Source: Ancalomicrobiaceae bacterium S20 (GTDB taxonomy: Bacteria; Pseudomonadota; Alphaproteobacteria; Rhizobiales; Ancalomicrobiaceae). Taken from it: a DNA stretch of 64,000 nt. The translations under genes and the position numbers were made by a program. Under the pieces are notes generated by a model. The model did no database searches and was not told the origin of the DNA. It was given only the letters and a program-made list of their open reading frames with translations. Where the stretch lies: NCBI GenBank assembly GCA_040269895.1, contig CP158568.1, forward strand, positions 2,016,716 to 2,080,715, in the 5' to 3' direction. This document shows, in pieces, positions 27,591 through 38,363 of this stretch (position 1 is the first letter of the stretch; every line of letters starts with the position of its first letter).

Positions 27591-28880
27591 ATGGCGATGC
27601 TCCCTCCCCGCTCCCGGCTCGGAGAGCTGACCCGGCCGGACAGTTTCTGGTGGTCGACCGGCATCGAGGATACGTTCATCACCGCCCCGCATCCGACGAC
27701 CGGCCGCACGCTCGACGAATACGAACTGACCGATCATTACCGTCGCTGGACCGACGATCTGAGCCTGATGGCGGATCTCGGCGTGACCTGCGCGCGCTAC
27801 GGCGTGCCTTGGCATCGCATCCAGCCGGAGCCATCCCGCTGGGACTGGCGTCATGCCGACGAAACGCTCGAGCATCTGCTCGCGCTCGGCATCGCGCCGC
27901 AGGTCGATCTCGTCCATTACGGCCTGCCGCCCTGGCTGAGCGAGGCCTATCTCGATCCGGATTATCCTGTTCGTGTCGCGGATTATGCCGGTCGGCTCGC
28001 GGATCGATTCAAGGGCCGCATCCACTGGTACACGCCGCTCAACGAGCCGCGCATCACCGCCTGGTATTGCGGCCGCCTCGGCTGGTGGCCCCCCTATCGG
28101 CGCAGCTGGAAGGGCTTCGTCGCGGTCATGCTCGCCGTTGCCGAGGGGATCCAGCGGACGGTCGCCGCGCTTCGCGCCGTCGATCCCGAAATCGTCGCCT
28201 ATCATGTCGATGCGACCGATCTCTACGAGACCGACGACCCCGCGCTGGAGCCGGAGGTCCGGCGTCGGCGGGATCTCGTCTTCCTGGCGCTCGACCTCGT
28301 CGCGGGCCGGGTCGACGACCGGCACCCGCTGTTCGGCTGGCTGATCGCCCAAGGCGCCGATCCGTCACGGCTGGAACGGCTCGCTGCGCGGGCGGAACCG
28401 CCGGAGGTGATCGGGCTCAACCTCTATCCGATGTTCACGCGCAAACGGCTCGTCGCCGACGCGCGCGGCCGCCTGCGCGTCCACATGCCTTATACCGAAG
28501 CCGGCCTCGTCGAAGGCGTCGCGCGCGCCTACCACGAGCACTTCGGCGTGCCGCTGATGATCTCGGAGATCGCTACGGCCGGCTCGGTCCGACGCCGGCT
28601 CGGCTGGCTCGACCGCTCGGTCGAGGCGGTCGCGCGGCTCCGCGCCGAGGGTGTGCCGGTGGTCGGCTACACATGGTGGCCGATGTTCTCGCTGGTGACC
28701 TGGGCCTGGCGACAGGGCCGCCGCGACGTCGCCGCGCATTTGGCGCGCATGGGGCTCTATGATCTCGACGCCGAGCTGAACCGAAACCACACCCCTGTCG
28801 TTGATGCGTACCGCGCGCTCGCCGCGGGCGGGGCCGACCGGGTCGGTGCGCTGCGCCCGCCGGGTCTACACCCGACCTGA
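27591..28880 (+). CDS. Glycoside hydrolase family 1-like protein
   Basis: 429-residue clan GH-A (beta/alpha)8 barrel. The acid/base Glu is E152 in TPLNEPR and the likely nucleophile is E326 in LMISEIATAG, which departs from the usual I/VTENG motif. WHRIQPEPSRWDW, LVHYGLPPWL and a WWPMFSLVTWAW strand support beta-glycosidase relationship. No signal peptide, so an intracellular glycosidase acting on an imported or endogenous glycoside. A second, related gene follows after 42 bp, making a tandem pair. The ATG at 27591 is chosen because conserved sequence starts just after it; the ribosome site is weak. Confidence 0.78.
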   Translation: MAMLPPRSRLGELTRPDSFWWSTGIEDTFITAPHPTTGRTLDEYELTDHYRRWTDDLSLMADLGVTCARYGVPWHRIQPEPSRWDWRHADETLEHLLALGIAPQVDLVHYGLPPWLSEAYLDPDYPVRVADYAGRLADRFKGRIHWYTPLNEPRITAWYCGRLGWWPPYRRSWKGFVAVMLAVAEGIQRTVAALRAVDPEIVAYHVDATDLYETDDPALEPEVRRRRDLVFLALDLVAGRVDDRHPLFGWLIAQGADPSRLERLAARAEPPEVIGLNLYPMFTRKRLVADARGRLRVHMPYTEAGLVEGVARAYHEHFGVPLMISEIATAGSVRRRLGWLDRSVEAVARLRAEGVPVVGYTWWPMFSLVTWAWRQGRRDVAAHLARMGLYDLDAELNRNHTPVVDAYRALAAGGADRVGALRPPGLHPT

Positions 28881-28922
28881 GCCGACGAGATGTGGCACCA
28901 GGACGAGGCACGAGGAGATCGC

Positions 28923-30149
28923 ATGCTGCGGAGTTTCTTTCTGGCCGGCTTCGAAGGGTCGACCGGCACCAATCGCCATGGCGATTGGTTCGATCAGGTC
29001 GAGGCGACCGGGCACGCGCGGCGGGTCGAAGCGGACTACCGTGAGGTCGCCTCCGCCGGACTGCTGGCGGCACGCGAGAGCGTGCGCTGGCCGCTCGTCG
29101 ACCTCGGCCGCGGACGCTACGACTTCGCCTCGCTCGATCCGTTCATCGCGGCGGCCCGACGCCACGACGTCGACGTGATCTGGGATCTGTTCCACTACGG
29201 CTTTCCGGCCGGGCTCGATCTGCTGGGTGCGGAGTTTCCCAAGCGCTTCGCCGATTATTGTTACGCCGTCGGCCGGCACATCGCGGCCCGGACCGACGGC
29301 ACCCCATGGTTCACGCCGGTCAACGAGCCGAGCTACATGGCGTTCGCGGGCGGCGACGAGGCGCTGTTCGCGCCGCATCTGACCGGGCGCGGCTTCGATC
29401 TGAAAGTGGCGCTGTGCCGGGCCGCCATCGGCGGCATCGACGCGCTCCGGGCCGCCGCGCCGGGCGCGCGGATGGTCAACGCCGACCCGCTCTGCCATGT
29501 CGCGGCGCGGCCGGGCCGGCCGGAGGATCTCGCAGCCGTCCGGCGCTTCAACACCGAGATCGTGTTCCAGTCCTGGGACATGCTCGCCGGCCGCCTGCTG
29601 CCCGAACTCGGCGGCTCGCGCGATCATCTCGACGTGGTCGGCATCAACTACTACTGGACCAATCAGTGGGAGTGGCAGGCGGCGCCCGGCGCCGACGGCC
29701 GCGTGCCGCCGCTCGGCGACCATGATCTGCGCCGCGTGCGGCTCGGCGATCTGGTGCGCTCGGTCTGGCATCGCTATGGCGGCGCGGTGATGATCAGCGA
29801 GACCGCCCATGTCGGCGATCGCCGCGCCGCCTGGATCCGCGAGTTGGCCCGTGAATGCGCCGGCGTCATCGCCGACGGCGTGCCGCTCATCGGCGCCTGC
29901 CTCTACCCGATCCACGGCATGCCGGAGTGGCACGATCCGGCGATCTGGACCGCCATGGGCCTCTGGGATCCCGTGTTTCCGGATCGGCCCCACGACGGCC
30001 GCACCGTGCATCGGCCGATGCTGAAGGCGCTGCGGGAGGCGGAGGCCGGCGTCGCGGCCGCCGCCGCCCGCGCCGAACTGAGTGCCGCGCCCGGAGCAGC
30101 GGTCGCGATCGATGCGCCGCGCCGGGCGACTGGGGCCGCCCGACGCTGA
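28923..30149 (+). CDS. Second glycoside hydrolase (clan GH-A, family 1-like)
   Basis: 408 residues, paralogous in layout to the preceding gene. It starts LRSFFLAGFEGSTGTNRHGDWFDQ; acid/base E135 is in FTPVNEPSYMAF and nucleophile candidate E293 in VMISETAHVGDR. Other barrel strands are VIWDLFHYGFPAGLDL and VVGINYYWTNQWEW. The C-terminal 35 residues are Ala/Arg-rich and look disordered. The ATG at 28923 has a GAGGAG ribosome site, preferred over 28890. The pair may act in succession on one glycoside; substrate unknown. Its end is convergent with the BKACE gene. Confidence 0.75.
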   Translation: MLRSFFLAGFEGSTGTNRHGDWFDQVEATGHARRVEADYREVASAGLLAARESVRWPLVDLGRGRYDFASLDPFIAAARRHDVDVIWDLFHYGFPAGLDLLGAEFPKRFADYCYAVGRHIAARTDGTPWFTPVNEPSYMAFAGGDEALFAPHLTGRGFDLKVALCRAAIGGIDALRAAAPGARMVNADPLCHVAARPGRPEDLAAVRRFNTEIVFQSWDMLAGRLLPELGGSRDHLDVVGINYYWTNQWEWQAAPGADGRVPPLGDHDLRRVRLGDLVRSVWHRYGGAVMISETAHVGDRRAAWIRELARECAGVIADGVPLIGACLYPIHGMPEWHDPAIWTAMGLWDPVFPDRPHDGRTVHRPMLKALREAEAGVAAAAARAELSAAPGAAVAIDAPRRATGAARR

Positions 30150-30157
30150 GGGATCGA

Positions 30158-31003
30158 TCAGGCAGCCGCGCTCGCCGGCGCACGCAGGCCGAGGATCGCG
30201 CGGGCCTCGCGCCAGGTCGCGACCGGGCGCTCGTATTTCTCGCAGAGTTCGACGGCACGGCGCACCAGCGCCGCGTTCGAGGGGGCGAGCCGGTCGCGAT
30301 CGAGCCGGACGTTGTCCTCAAGGCCCGTGCGGGTATGGCCGCCCTTGGCGATGCACCACTCGTTGATCCGGATCTGGTCGGCGCCGATCCCGGCCGCGCA
30401 CCAGGACGCGCCGGGCGCCAGCCGGTTCAGCGTCTCGATGTAAAAATCGAAGATGCGCTCGTCGGCCGGCATGGCATTCTTCACGCCCATGACGAATTGC
30501 ACATAGAGCGGCCCCTTCAGCCGCCCGTCGGCGGCCATGCGCGACGCCTGCACGATGTGCGACAGATCGAAGGCCTCGATTTCCGGCTTCACGCCGTAGT
30601 TCAGCATCTCGGACGCGAGCCAATCGACCAGATCCGGCGGGTTCTCATAGACGCGGGTCGGGAAATTGTTCGAGCCGACCGTCAGCGACGCCATGTCGGG
30701 CCTCAAAGGCAGCATGCCGCCGCGCACCTTGCCGGCGCCCGAGCGGCCGCCGGTCGACAGTTGCACGATCATGCCGGGGCAATGGGCCTCGATACCCTCC
30801 TTCAGCCGCGCGAAGCGCTCCGGATCGGAGGTCGGCTTGCCGGCGTCGTCGCGCACGTGGCAGTGCGCGATCGTGGCGCCGGCCTCGAAGGCCTCATGCG
30901 TGCTCTCGACCTGCTCGGCGATGGTGATCGGCACCGCGGGATTGTTTTCCTTGGTGGGCAGGCTGCCGGTGATCGCGACGCAGATGATGCAGGGGTTCGT
31001 CAT
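30158..31003 (-). CDS. BKACE-family beta-keto acid cleavage enzyme
   Basis: 281-residue TIM-barrel zinc enzyme of the 3-keto-5-aminohexanoate cleavage (Kce/BKACE) family, which condenses a beta-keto acid with acetyl-CoA to give acetoacetate and a new acyl-CoA. The metal motif HCHVRDDAGKPTSD lies near residue 47; STGGRSGAGKVRGG and the C-terminal ADQIRINEWCIAKGGHTRTGLEDN segment are typical. Substrate within the family is set by residues that cannot be judged here. It lies 24 bp downstream of selD on the same strand and is probably cotranscribed, though no functional link is obvious. Confidence 0.88.
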   Translation of the reverse strand: MTNPCIICVAITGSLPTKENNPAVPITIAEQVESTHEAFEAGATIAHCHVRDDAGKPTSDPERFARLKEGIEAHCPGMIVQLSTGGRSGAGKVRGGMLPLRPDMASLTVGSNNFPTRVYENPPDLVDWLASEMLNYGVKPEIEAFDLSHIVQASRMAADGRLKGPLYVQFVMGVKNAMPADERIFDFYIETLNRLAPGASWCAAGIGADQIRINEWCIAKGGHTRTGLEDNVRLDRDRLAPSNAALVRRAVELCEKYERPVATWREARAILGLRAPASAAA

Positions 31004-31027
31004 GTCTCGCTTCCTATCGGCCTCTCG

Positions 31028-32086
31028 TCAGACCACGCTGATCCGGCCGGCGCCCTCGTGCACCGTACCGATGATCGTCGCCGCGGGATAACCCGCCGCG
31101 CGGATCGATGCCAGGATGGTTTCGGCCTCCTCGGCCGCGCAGCTGACCAGCAGGCCGCCCGAAGTCTGCGGATCGGTGAGGAGGTCGACGCGCCAGGGCT
31201 CGATGCCCTCGGCGAGATCGACATCCGCGCCATAGCTCGCCCAGTTGCGCTTGGAGGCGCCGGTCACGAAACCGTCCTTCGCCCATGTCTCGGCACGCGC
31301 GAGCAGCGGCACGCGGCCCGCCTCGATCTCGACCGTGGCGCCCGAGCCGCGCGCGACCTCGAGCCCGTGGCCGAGGATGCCGAAGCCGGTCACGTCGGTC
31401 ATGGCATGGACGGCCGGATTCTTGGCGAGATCGGCGCCGATCTTGTTCAGGAGCGTCGTCGAGGCGACCATCTCGGCATAGGCGTCGCCGTCGAGCGCGC
31501 CCTTCTTGAGCGCGGCCGAATAGATACCGATGCCGATGCTCTTGGTCAGGATCAGCCGGTCGCCCGGTCGGGCCATGCTGTTGCGGCGGACCTCCGAGGG
31601 GTGGCACAGGCCGATCACGGCGAGGCCGTAGATCGGCTCCGGCGCATCGATCGAATGGCCGCCGGCGACCGGGATGCCCGCCCCGGCGCAGGCGGCCGCG
31701 CCGCCCGCAAGAATATCCCGGACCATCTCGACCGGCAGCTTGCCGAGCGGCATGCCGAGGATCGCCAGCGCGAAGATCGGCCGGCCGCCCATGGCATAGA
31801 CGTCGGAGATCGCGTTGGTCGCGGCGATTCGGCCGAAGTCCGTCGGGTCGTCGACCACCGGCATGAAGAAGTCCGTGGTGGCGATCACGCAGGTCTGATC
31901 GTCGATCTGCCAGACCGCCGCGTCGTCCGAGGTCTCGGTGCCGACCAGCAGCGAGGCGAAGGGGGCGGCCTTCGGCTGATCGGCGAGCAGCGCCTGCAGG
32001 ACGCCGGGCGCGAGCTTGCAGCCGCAGCCGCCGCCGTGCGCGAGCGAGGTCAGCCGGAATTCGGAAGGCGACAGGATCGTGTTCAT
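31028..32086 (-). CDS. selD: Selenide, water dikinase
   Basis: Makes selenophosphate from selenide and ATP, the selenium donor for selenocysteine (and selenouridine) synthesis. 352 residues. The catalytic Cys is C21 with K24 in [11 protein letters not shown]; it is Cys, not selenocysteine. [32 protein letters not shown] and [16 protein letters not shown] are classical ATP-site segments. It is transcribed away from the formate dehydrogenase operon. The 516-bp gap to fdnG (32087-32602) has no convincing gene; it is less GC-rich, contains the palindrome TTACGTAA (32222-32229), and must hold two divergent promoters. Confidence 0.96.
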   Translation of the reverse strand: MNTILSPSEFRLTSLAHGGGCGCKLAPGVLQALLADQPKAAPFASLLVGTETSDDAAVWQIDDQTCVIATTDFFMPVVDDPTDFGRIAATNAISDVYAMGGRPIFALAILGMPLGKLPVEMVRDILAGGAAACAGAGIPVAGGHSIDAPEPIYGLAVIGLCHPSEVRRNSMARPGDRLILTKSIGIGIYSAALKKGALDGDAYAEMVASTTLLNKIGADLAKNPAVHAMTDVTGFGILGHGLEVARGSGATVEIEAGRVPLLARAETWAKDGFVTGASKRNWASYGADVDLAEGIEPWRVDLLTDPQTSGGLLVSCAAEEAETILASIRAAGYPAATIIGTVHEGAGRISVV

Positions 32087-32602
32087 TGCGTCACCCCAAG
32101 TCTTGTTCTGACCCAGATTGGAATTGTTTGGATTCGAGAATGCACCGGCCGAGACAACCGGGCGCCGCGCCGCGTTGTGACGGCCTGCCGAAGTGGTGCG
32201 CCCGTGCACGACCGCCGGAAATTACGTAAGTAGTCGACGCATAATTCCATCGCCACATCGGACCTTTCAGTCGGCTGACACGATTCACTCATCGCAGTCC
32301 ATATCACGTCATTTGGCGAAGCTTCCTCGACCTTATCGGCTTCCGCGACGCTTTGGAAGGAATTCGGTTCATTCTTGTACAGAATTGCCATTTCCCCACA
32401 AATCATTGTGCGATGCAGCATTGTGGAGAAACTTAGCCGAGACTTCATAGCACCGCTCGACCAGTGCCGGATATTGCCAAGCAACAGGCCAGAGACGCGG
32501 GACAGGCATTGACGCAGCGGCTCTCTCGCCGCATGTTCCATGCTTGGACCGCGGATGGACCCGACCGAGCGGTCCCCAGAAGCTGCATGGAGTTTCACGA
32601 AA

Positions 32603-35600
32603 ATGCAGATCGAAATTTCCCGACGGCAGTTCCTCGGAGCGGCCGGTGCGGGGATTGCCGGGACGGCGATTGGAGCCTTCGGCTTCGGCGGCGCGGAGGA
32701 GGCCCTCGCGGCATCCATCCGGCCGTTCAAGCTCACCGGGCTCACCGAGACCCGCAATACCTGCCCGTACTGCTCCGTCGCCTGCGGCATCATCATGTAC
32801 TCGAAGGGCGCCGATCCTTCGAAGGGCAAGCGCGGCGAGGTCGTCCATATCGAGGGTGACCCCGACCATCCGACCAACAAGGGCACGCTGTGCCCGAAGG
32901 GCGCGGCTCTGCTCGACTTCGTCAAGGCGCCGACGCGCACGACGAAGCCGCTCTACCGCAAGCCCGGCACCGACAAGTTCGAGGAAGTTTCCTGGGACTT
33001 CGCGCTCGACCGCATCGCGCGGCTGATGAAGGACGATCGCGACAAGAACTTCGTCGCGAAGAACGCCAAGGGCACCACGGTCAACCGGTGGATCACGACC
33101 GGCTTCCTGGCCGCCTCGGCGACGACGAACGAAACGGCGTTCCTCACCTACAAGGTGGTGCGCAGCGCCGGCATGCTGGTGTTCGACAACCAGGCGCGTG
33201 TCTGACACGGCCCGACGGTGGCGAGTCTCGCTCCGACGTTTGGCCGTGGTGCAATGACCAACTCCTGGACGGACATCAAGAATACCGATCTCGTCCTGAT
33301 CATGGGCGGCAACGCCGCCGAAGCGCATCCGTGCGGCTTCAAGTGGGTCACGGAGGCGAAGGCCAACCGTGGCGCCAAGCTCGTCGTCGTCGATCCGCGC
33401 TTCACGCGCTCGGCGTCGGTCGCCGACTTCTATGCCCCGATCCGGCAGGGAACCGACATCGCGTTCCTGCTCGGCGTGATCAACTATCTGATCGCGAACG
33501 ACAAGGTTCAGTGGGAGTATACCAAGGCCTTCACCAACGCGAGTTACATCGTCAAGGAAGGTTTCGGTTACGCCGACGGCCTGTTCTCGGGCTATGACGA
33601 AACGAAGCGCGACTACGACCGGTCGAGCTGGGAACACGAATTCGACGAGAACGGCTTCGTCAAGACCGATCCGACGCTCACGCATCCGCGCTGCGTCTGG
33701 AACCTGCTCAAGGAGCACGTGAAGGTCTACACGCCGGAATTCGTCGAGCGCGTCTGCGGCACGCCGAAGGACAAGTTCCTGAAGGTCGCCCAGATGATCG
33801 GCGAGACGTCGCGGCCCGACAAGGTCATGACGTCGATGTACGCGCTCGGCTGGACCCAGCACTCGAAGGGGTCGCAGAACATCCGCTGCATGGCCATGAT
33901 CCAGCTGATCCTGGGCAACATGGGCATGCGGGGTGGCGGCATGAACGCGCTGCGCGGCCACTCGAACATCCAGGGTCTGACCGACCTCGGCCTGATGTCG
34001 AACCTGCTTCCGGGGTATCTGACGATCCCGACCGAAGCGGAGGCCGACTTCGCCACCTACATCGGCAAACGCGGCTTCAAGCCGCTGCAGCCGAACCAGA
34101 TGAGCTACTGGCAGAACTACAAGAAGTTCTTCGTAAGCTTCCAGAAGTCCATGTGGGGCCAGGCTGCGACCAAGGAGAACGACTTCGCCTATGACTGGCT
34201 GCCGAAGCTCGACGTGCCGGGATACGACATCCTGCGCGCCTTCGAGCTGATGAGCCAGGGCAAGATGAACGGCTACTTCTGCCAGGGCTTCAATCCCCTG
34301 CAGTCATTCCCGAACCGGGAGAAGATCCGTTCGTCGCTGTCGAAGCTGAAGTTCCTGGTCGTCATGGACCCGCTGAAGACCGAGACCGCCCGGTTCTTCG
34401 AGAACCACGGCGAGATCAACGTCTCCAAACCGGCCGACATCCAGACCGAAGTCTTCGAACTGCCGACCACCTGCTTCGCCGAGGACGAGGGTTCGCTGAC
34501 GAACTCCTCGCGCCTGCTGCAATGGCACTGGCCGGCCGGCGATGCGCCGGGCGAGGCGAAGTCGGACGTCTGGATCATGTCGCAGCTCCATCTGCGGCTG
34601 AAGACGCTGTACCAGAAGGAGGGCGGCGCCTTCGCCGACCCGATCCTGAACCTGCACTGGCCCTACAAGGACGCGAACGAGGCGACGCCGGAGGAACTGG
34701 CCAAGGAAGTCAACGGCTACGCCGTCGAGACCCTGGCCGATCCCGCCGATCCGACCAAGGTCGTGCTCGAAAAGGGCAAGCAGCTCCCCGGCTTCGCGGC
34801 GTTGCGCGACGACGGCACCACGGCCTGCGGCAACTGGATCTATTCCGGCTGCTTCACCGAGGCCGGCAACATGATGGCACGGCGGGACAACTCCGATCCG
34901 GGCGACACGGGCAACAACCCGAAATGGGCGTTCTCGTGGCCGGCCAATCGGCGCATCCTCTACAATCGTGCCTCGGCGAACCTCGAAGGCAAGGCCTGGG
35001 ATCCGTCCCGCAAGCTGATCGAGTGGGACGGGACCAAGTGGGCCGGCAGCGACGTGCCGGACATCGCGCCGGGAGCCAAGCCTGGCGTGGTGATGCCCTT
35101 CATCATGAACCCCGAGGGCGTCGCGCGCCTCTGGGTTCGCGGCATGATGAAGGACGGCCCGTTCCCGGTGCACTACGAGCCGTTCGAGAGCCCGGTCGCC
35201 AACCCCTTGAACCCCAAGCTCAAGGGCAACCCGGCGGCGCGCGTCTTCGCCGGCGACATGGCGCAGTTCGGGACGTCCGAGAAGTTCCCCTACGCGGCGA
35301 CGACCTATCGGCTGACCGAGCATTTCCACTACTGGACCAAGCACAACCGGGTGAACGCGATGCTCCAGCCGGAGTCGATCGTGGAGATCTCGGAGGAGCT
35401 CGCGAAGGAGAAGAAGATCGCCAAGGGCGACTGGGTGAAGGTCACCTCCAACCGCGGCTACATGAAAGCCAAGGCGGTGGTGACGAAGCGGATCAAGCCG
35501 CTCATCTGCGACGGCAAGCCCGTCCACGTGATCGGCATCCCGATCCACTACGGCTTCATGGGCGCCGCCCAGCCCGGTTTCGGCACCAACTCGCTCTCGC

Positions 35601-35692
35601 CCTTCGTCGGTGACGCCAATATCGAGACGCCGGAGTTCAAGGCGTTCCTTGTCGATATCGAGCGTATCGACGCCGGCCCGGCGATCGCGTGA
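32603..35692 (+). CDS. fdnG: Formate dehydrogenase major subunit, selenoprotein (in-frame UGA = Sec201)
   Basis: 1029-residue molybdopterin enzyme of the FdnG/FdoG type that oxidises formate on the periplasmic side. It has a Tat signal ([15 protein letters not shown]). The [4Fe-4S] cysteines are C54, C57, C61 and C97. The TGA at 33203-33205 falls exactly at the selenocysteine position: the frame reads NQARV[16 protein letters not shown], as in E. coli FdnG, and continues without another stop to 35692. A SECIS-like hairpin follows immediately. The start ATG follows a GGAG site. It heads the operon fdnG-fdnH-fdnI-fdhE-selA onward, which contains the machinery that decodes its own UGA. A naive gene caller would split it in two. 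Confidence 0.97.
33203..33248 (+). promoter_or_regulatory. SECIS element for selenocysteine insertion in fdnG
   Basis: Directly after the UGA, CACGGCC (33206-33212) pairs with GGCCGTG (33242-33248) over 7 bp. Inside, GG/CC and GCG/CGC close an AGTCT apical loop at 33224-33228, about 20 bases from the UGA. The apical GU in a small loop is what bacterial SelB recognises. The layout resembles that of the E. coli fdnG element as far as I recall it. Confidence 0.85.
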
Positions 35693-35706
35693 GGGAGGGG
35701 ACGATC

Positions 35707-36621
35707 ATGGCAACCGCAACCATCGCCCCCGCCCTCGACCTGGTCCGCCAGTCGGCCTCGAAGGGGTTCTCGGGCCCGCTGGCGCCGTCCGACAAGGACG
35801 TCGCCAAGCTCATCGACGTGTCGAAGTGCATCGGCTGCAAGGCCTGCCAGGCGGCATGTCTGGAATGGAACGACCTCGTCGAGCCGGTGGGTCACAACAC
35901 CGGCTCGCTCGACAACCCCCATGACCTGACCGAGAACTCGCTCACGGTCATGCGGTTCACGGAATGGGACAACCCCTCGACCGGCAATCTGGAGTGGCTG
36001 ATCCGCAAGGACGGCTGCATGCATTGCGCCGATCCGGGCTGTCTCAAGGCCTGCCCGAGCCCGGGCGCGATCGTCCAGTACCAGAACGGCATCGTGGACT
36101 TCGTGCACGACAAGTGCATCGGCTGCGGCTACTGCGTGAAGGGCTGCCCGTTCAATATCCCGCGGATCTCCAAGGCGGATTCCAAGGCCTACAAGTGCAC
36201 GCTCTGCGTGGACCGCGTGGCCGTGGGTCAGGGGCCGGCCTGTGCCAAGGCCTGCCCGACCAAGGCGATCAGCTTCGGCTCCAAGACGGACATGAAGGCG
36301 CTCGCCGATGCCCGCATCAAGGATCTGAAGTCGCGCGGCTACGCCCAGGCCGGTCTCTACGACCCGCCGGGCGTCGGCGGGACGCATGTCATGTACGTGC
36401 TGCACCACGCCGACCAGCCGTCGCTCTACGCGGGCCTGCCGGACCAGCCGAAGATCTCGGCCATCGTCGAGGTCTGGAAGGGCGTGACCAAGTACGCCGG
36501 TCTCGGCGTGATCGGTCTCGCCGCACTCGCCGGCCTCGTCCACCACACGCTGCTCGGCGCGAACCGGGTCACCGAGGAGGACGAGGAGAACGGCGCCAAG
36601 GTCAAGGAGGGCAAGGTATGA
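35707..36621 (+). CDS. fdnH: Formate dehydrogenase iron-sulfur (beta) subunit
   Basis: 304-residue electron-transfer subunit with four [4Fe-4S] cysteine groups: [11 protein letters not shown] near residue 40, [13 protein letters not shown] near 108, [11 protein letters not shown] near 140, and [21 protein letters not shown] near 165. A single transmembrane helix near residues 260-285 ([21 protein letters not shown]) anchors it to the membrane. A GAGGGAGGGG ribosome site precedes the ATG at 35707. It follows fdnG by 14 bp and overlaps fdnI by four bases. Confidence 0.96.
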   Translation: MATATIAPALDLVRQSASKGFSGPLAPSDKDVAKLIDVSKCIGCKACQAACLEWNDLVEPVGHNTGSLDNPHDLTENSLTVMRFTEWDNPSTGNLEWLIRKDGCMHCADPGCLKACPSPGAIVQYQNGIVDFVHDKCIGCGYCVKGCPFNIPRISKADSKAYKCTLCVDRVAVGQGPACAKACPTKAISFGSKTDMKALADARIKDLKSRGYAQAGLYDPPGVGGTHVMYVLHHADQPSLYAGLPDQPKISAIVEVWKGVTKYAGLGVIGLAALAGLVHHTLLGANRVTEEDEENGAKVKEGKV

Positions 36622-37268
36622 GCGAGCACCGTCCGACGGTCCGCCGCTACACGGCGGCGGCGAGGGCGAACCACTGGGTCACAGCGATCTCGCTGATCCT
36701 GCTGGCGATCTCGGGCCTCAGCCTGTTCCACCCCGACCTGTTCTTCCTGACCGCCCTGTTCGGGGGCGGTCAGGTGACGCGCATGATCCATCCCTGGATC
36801 GGTGTCGTGCTGGTCGTGAGCTTCCTCGGCCTGTTCGTGCGGTTCTTCAAGCTGAACCTGCCGACCACCGACGACGCGCAATGGGTCAAGGCGCTGCCGG
36901 ATGTGATCCGGGGTCACGAAGAGGGCGTTCCCGAGATCGGCAAGTACAATGCCGGCCAGAAGGGCGTCTTCTGGGGCATGAGCATCCTGATCCTGGTGCT
37001 GATCAGCTCCGGTCTGGTGATCTGGGATCAGTACTTCTACCAGTACACCACGATCGAACAGAAGCGCATCGCCGTGCTCATCCATGCGATCGCCGCCGTC
37101 GGCGCCATCGTGATCTGGATCGTACACGTCTATGCGGCGATCTGGGTGCGTGGCACGATCTCGGCCATGACGCGCGGCATCGTGACGGCCGGCTGGGCCT
37201 GGCGGCACCATCGCAAGTGGCTGCGCGAGGAAGCGCAGAAGGAACGGTCCGGCACGCCGGCGGAGTGA
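36618..37268 (+). CDS. fdnI: Formate dehydrogenase cytochrome b556 (gamma) subunit
   Basis: 216-residue membrane protein with four hydrophobic helices that carries two b hemes and passes electrons to quinone. Candidate heme ligands include the His in [14 protein letters not shown], in [10 protein letters not shown] and in [24 protein letters not shown]. The start overlaps the fdnH stop (ATGA). Family length is normal. The C-terminus is charged and cytoplasmic. The complex thus couples periplasmic formate oxidation to the quinone pool. Confidence 0.95.
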   Translation: MSEHRPTVRRYTAAARANHWVTAISLILLAISGLSLFHPDLFFLTALFGGGQVTRMIHPWIGVVLVVSFLGLFVRFFKLNLPTTDDAQWVKALPDVIRGHEEGVPEIGKYNAGQKGVFWGMSILILVLISSGLVIWDQYFYQYTTIEQKRIAVLIHAIAAVGAIVIWIVHVYAAIWVRGTISAMTRGIVTAGWAWRHHRKWLREEAQKERSGTPAE

Positions 37269-37444
37269 TCCGCCGCCCCGGACGGACCCGATCATCGAAC
37301 GCCGGACCCGACGGGCCCGGCGTTCGACCACATGGAAGGGAATGAGTGGTTCCGTCTCGGCGCAGGTCCGCCTGTCGCGAAGCAGAGCCGCGGGATCGAG
37401 ACGCCGATGGGGCCGGTCCGGTCCTCGACACTCGAAGGAAACGC

Positions 37445-38362
37445 ATGTCGGACGTCAGCACACCCCAGTTTCCGCCGGTCGAGATCGGCACGGAATCCCG
37501 GCCGCCGACCGTGATCGTGCCCGACGCCAAGGCCGTGTTCGAACGCCGCGCCGCCCGCTTCCGGGCCCTCGCGCCGGGCCACCAGCTCGAAGCCTATCTG
37601 ACTTTCGCCGCGGATCTGTCGGACGCACAGGCTGCGATCCAGCACGGGCTCGGCGCGCCCGCCCTGCCCGATCCGGCCGCGATCGACCGCTCGATCAGCT
37701 TCGGCATGCCGGTCCTGTCGCGGACGCCGTTCGAAGCCTCGGCCGAGGCGGCCGAGACGCTGCATCGTCTGTTCGACCGTGCGCTCGAGATCCGCATGCC
37801 GGATGCCGCCCGCGCCGCGCTCGGCCGCGTGCGGCTCGCGGGCGAGGAGGATCTGGCGCGTCTCTGCGACGCCGTGCTCAGCGACGCGATCCCGGTCGAG
37901 ACCATCGCCGAACACGTGTTCGTCGGTCTGGCGCTGCAGGTCCATTTCACCCGCGCCGCATCGCTCCTGAAGGGCCGGCGGCTCGAATTCATCGGCGACG
38001 GCGTCTGCCCGGTCTGCGGCGGCCCGCCGGCGAGTTCCGGCATCGTCGGCTGGAACGGCTCGGAGCGCACGCGCTTCGCGACCTGCTCGCTCTGCGCGAC
38101 ACGCTGGAACGTCGTGCGCGTGAAATGCCTCGCCTGTTCCTCGACCAAGGGCATCCACTATCTGGCCATCGAGGGCGTCGCCGACACGATCAAGGCCGAG
38201 TGTTGCGACACGTGCCGGTCCTACGTGAAGATCATGGCCGTGGACGAGGATCCGCGGCTCGATCCGATCGCCGACGATGTCGCGAGCCTCGGGCTCGACC
38301 TCCTGGTCAAGGAGCGCGGCTACGGCCGCGCCGGCGTCAACCTGCTCATGGTCGGAGCCTGA
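37445..38362 (+). CDS. fdhE: Formate dehydrogenase accessory protein FdhE
   Basis: 305-residue cytoplasmic rubredoxin-like protein needed for active respiratory formate dehydrogenase. Four CxxC pairs are visible in the C-terminal half: CPVCGG near residue 189, [15 protein letters not shown] and CCDTCRSY. The N-terminal helical domain ([18 protein letters not shown]...) matches family layout. An AAGGAAA ribosome site precedes the ATG at 37445, 176 bp after fdnI. selA begins one base after its stop codon. Confidence 0.93.
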   Translation: MSDVSTPQFPPVEIGTESRPPTVIVPDAKAVFERRAARFRALAPGHQLEAYLTFAADLSDAQAAIQHGLGAPALPDPAAIDRSISFGMPVLSRTPFEASAEAAETLHRLFDRALEIRMPDAARAALGRVRLAGEEDLARLCDAVLSDAIPVETIAEHVFVGLALQVHFTRAASLLKGRRLEFIGDGVCPVCGGPPASSGIVGWNGSERTRFATCSLCATRWNVVRVKCLACSSTKGIHYLAIEGVADTIKAECCDTCRSYVKIMAVDEDPRLDPIADDVASLGLDLLVKERGYGRAGVNLLMVGA

Positions 38363-38363
38363 C

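Noticed and set aside
28866-30011. Minus-strand frame opposite the second glycosidase
   Set aside because: No family motifs; the plus-strand product has both catalytic glutamates.
33203-33205. Stop codon splitting the formate dehydrogenase gene
   Set aside because: It sits at the conserved selenocysteine, a SECIS hairpin follows and the Sec machinery is encoded alongside, so it is read as selenocysteine and not a nonsense mutation.
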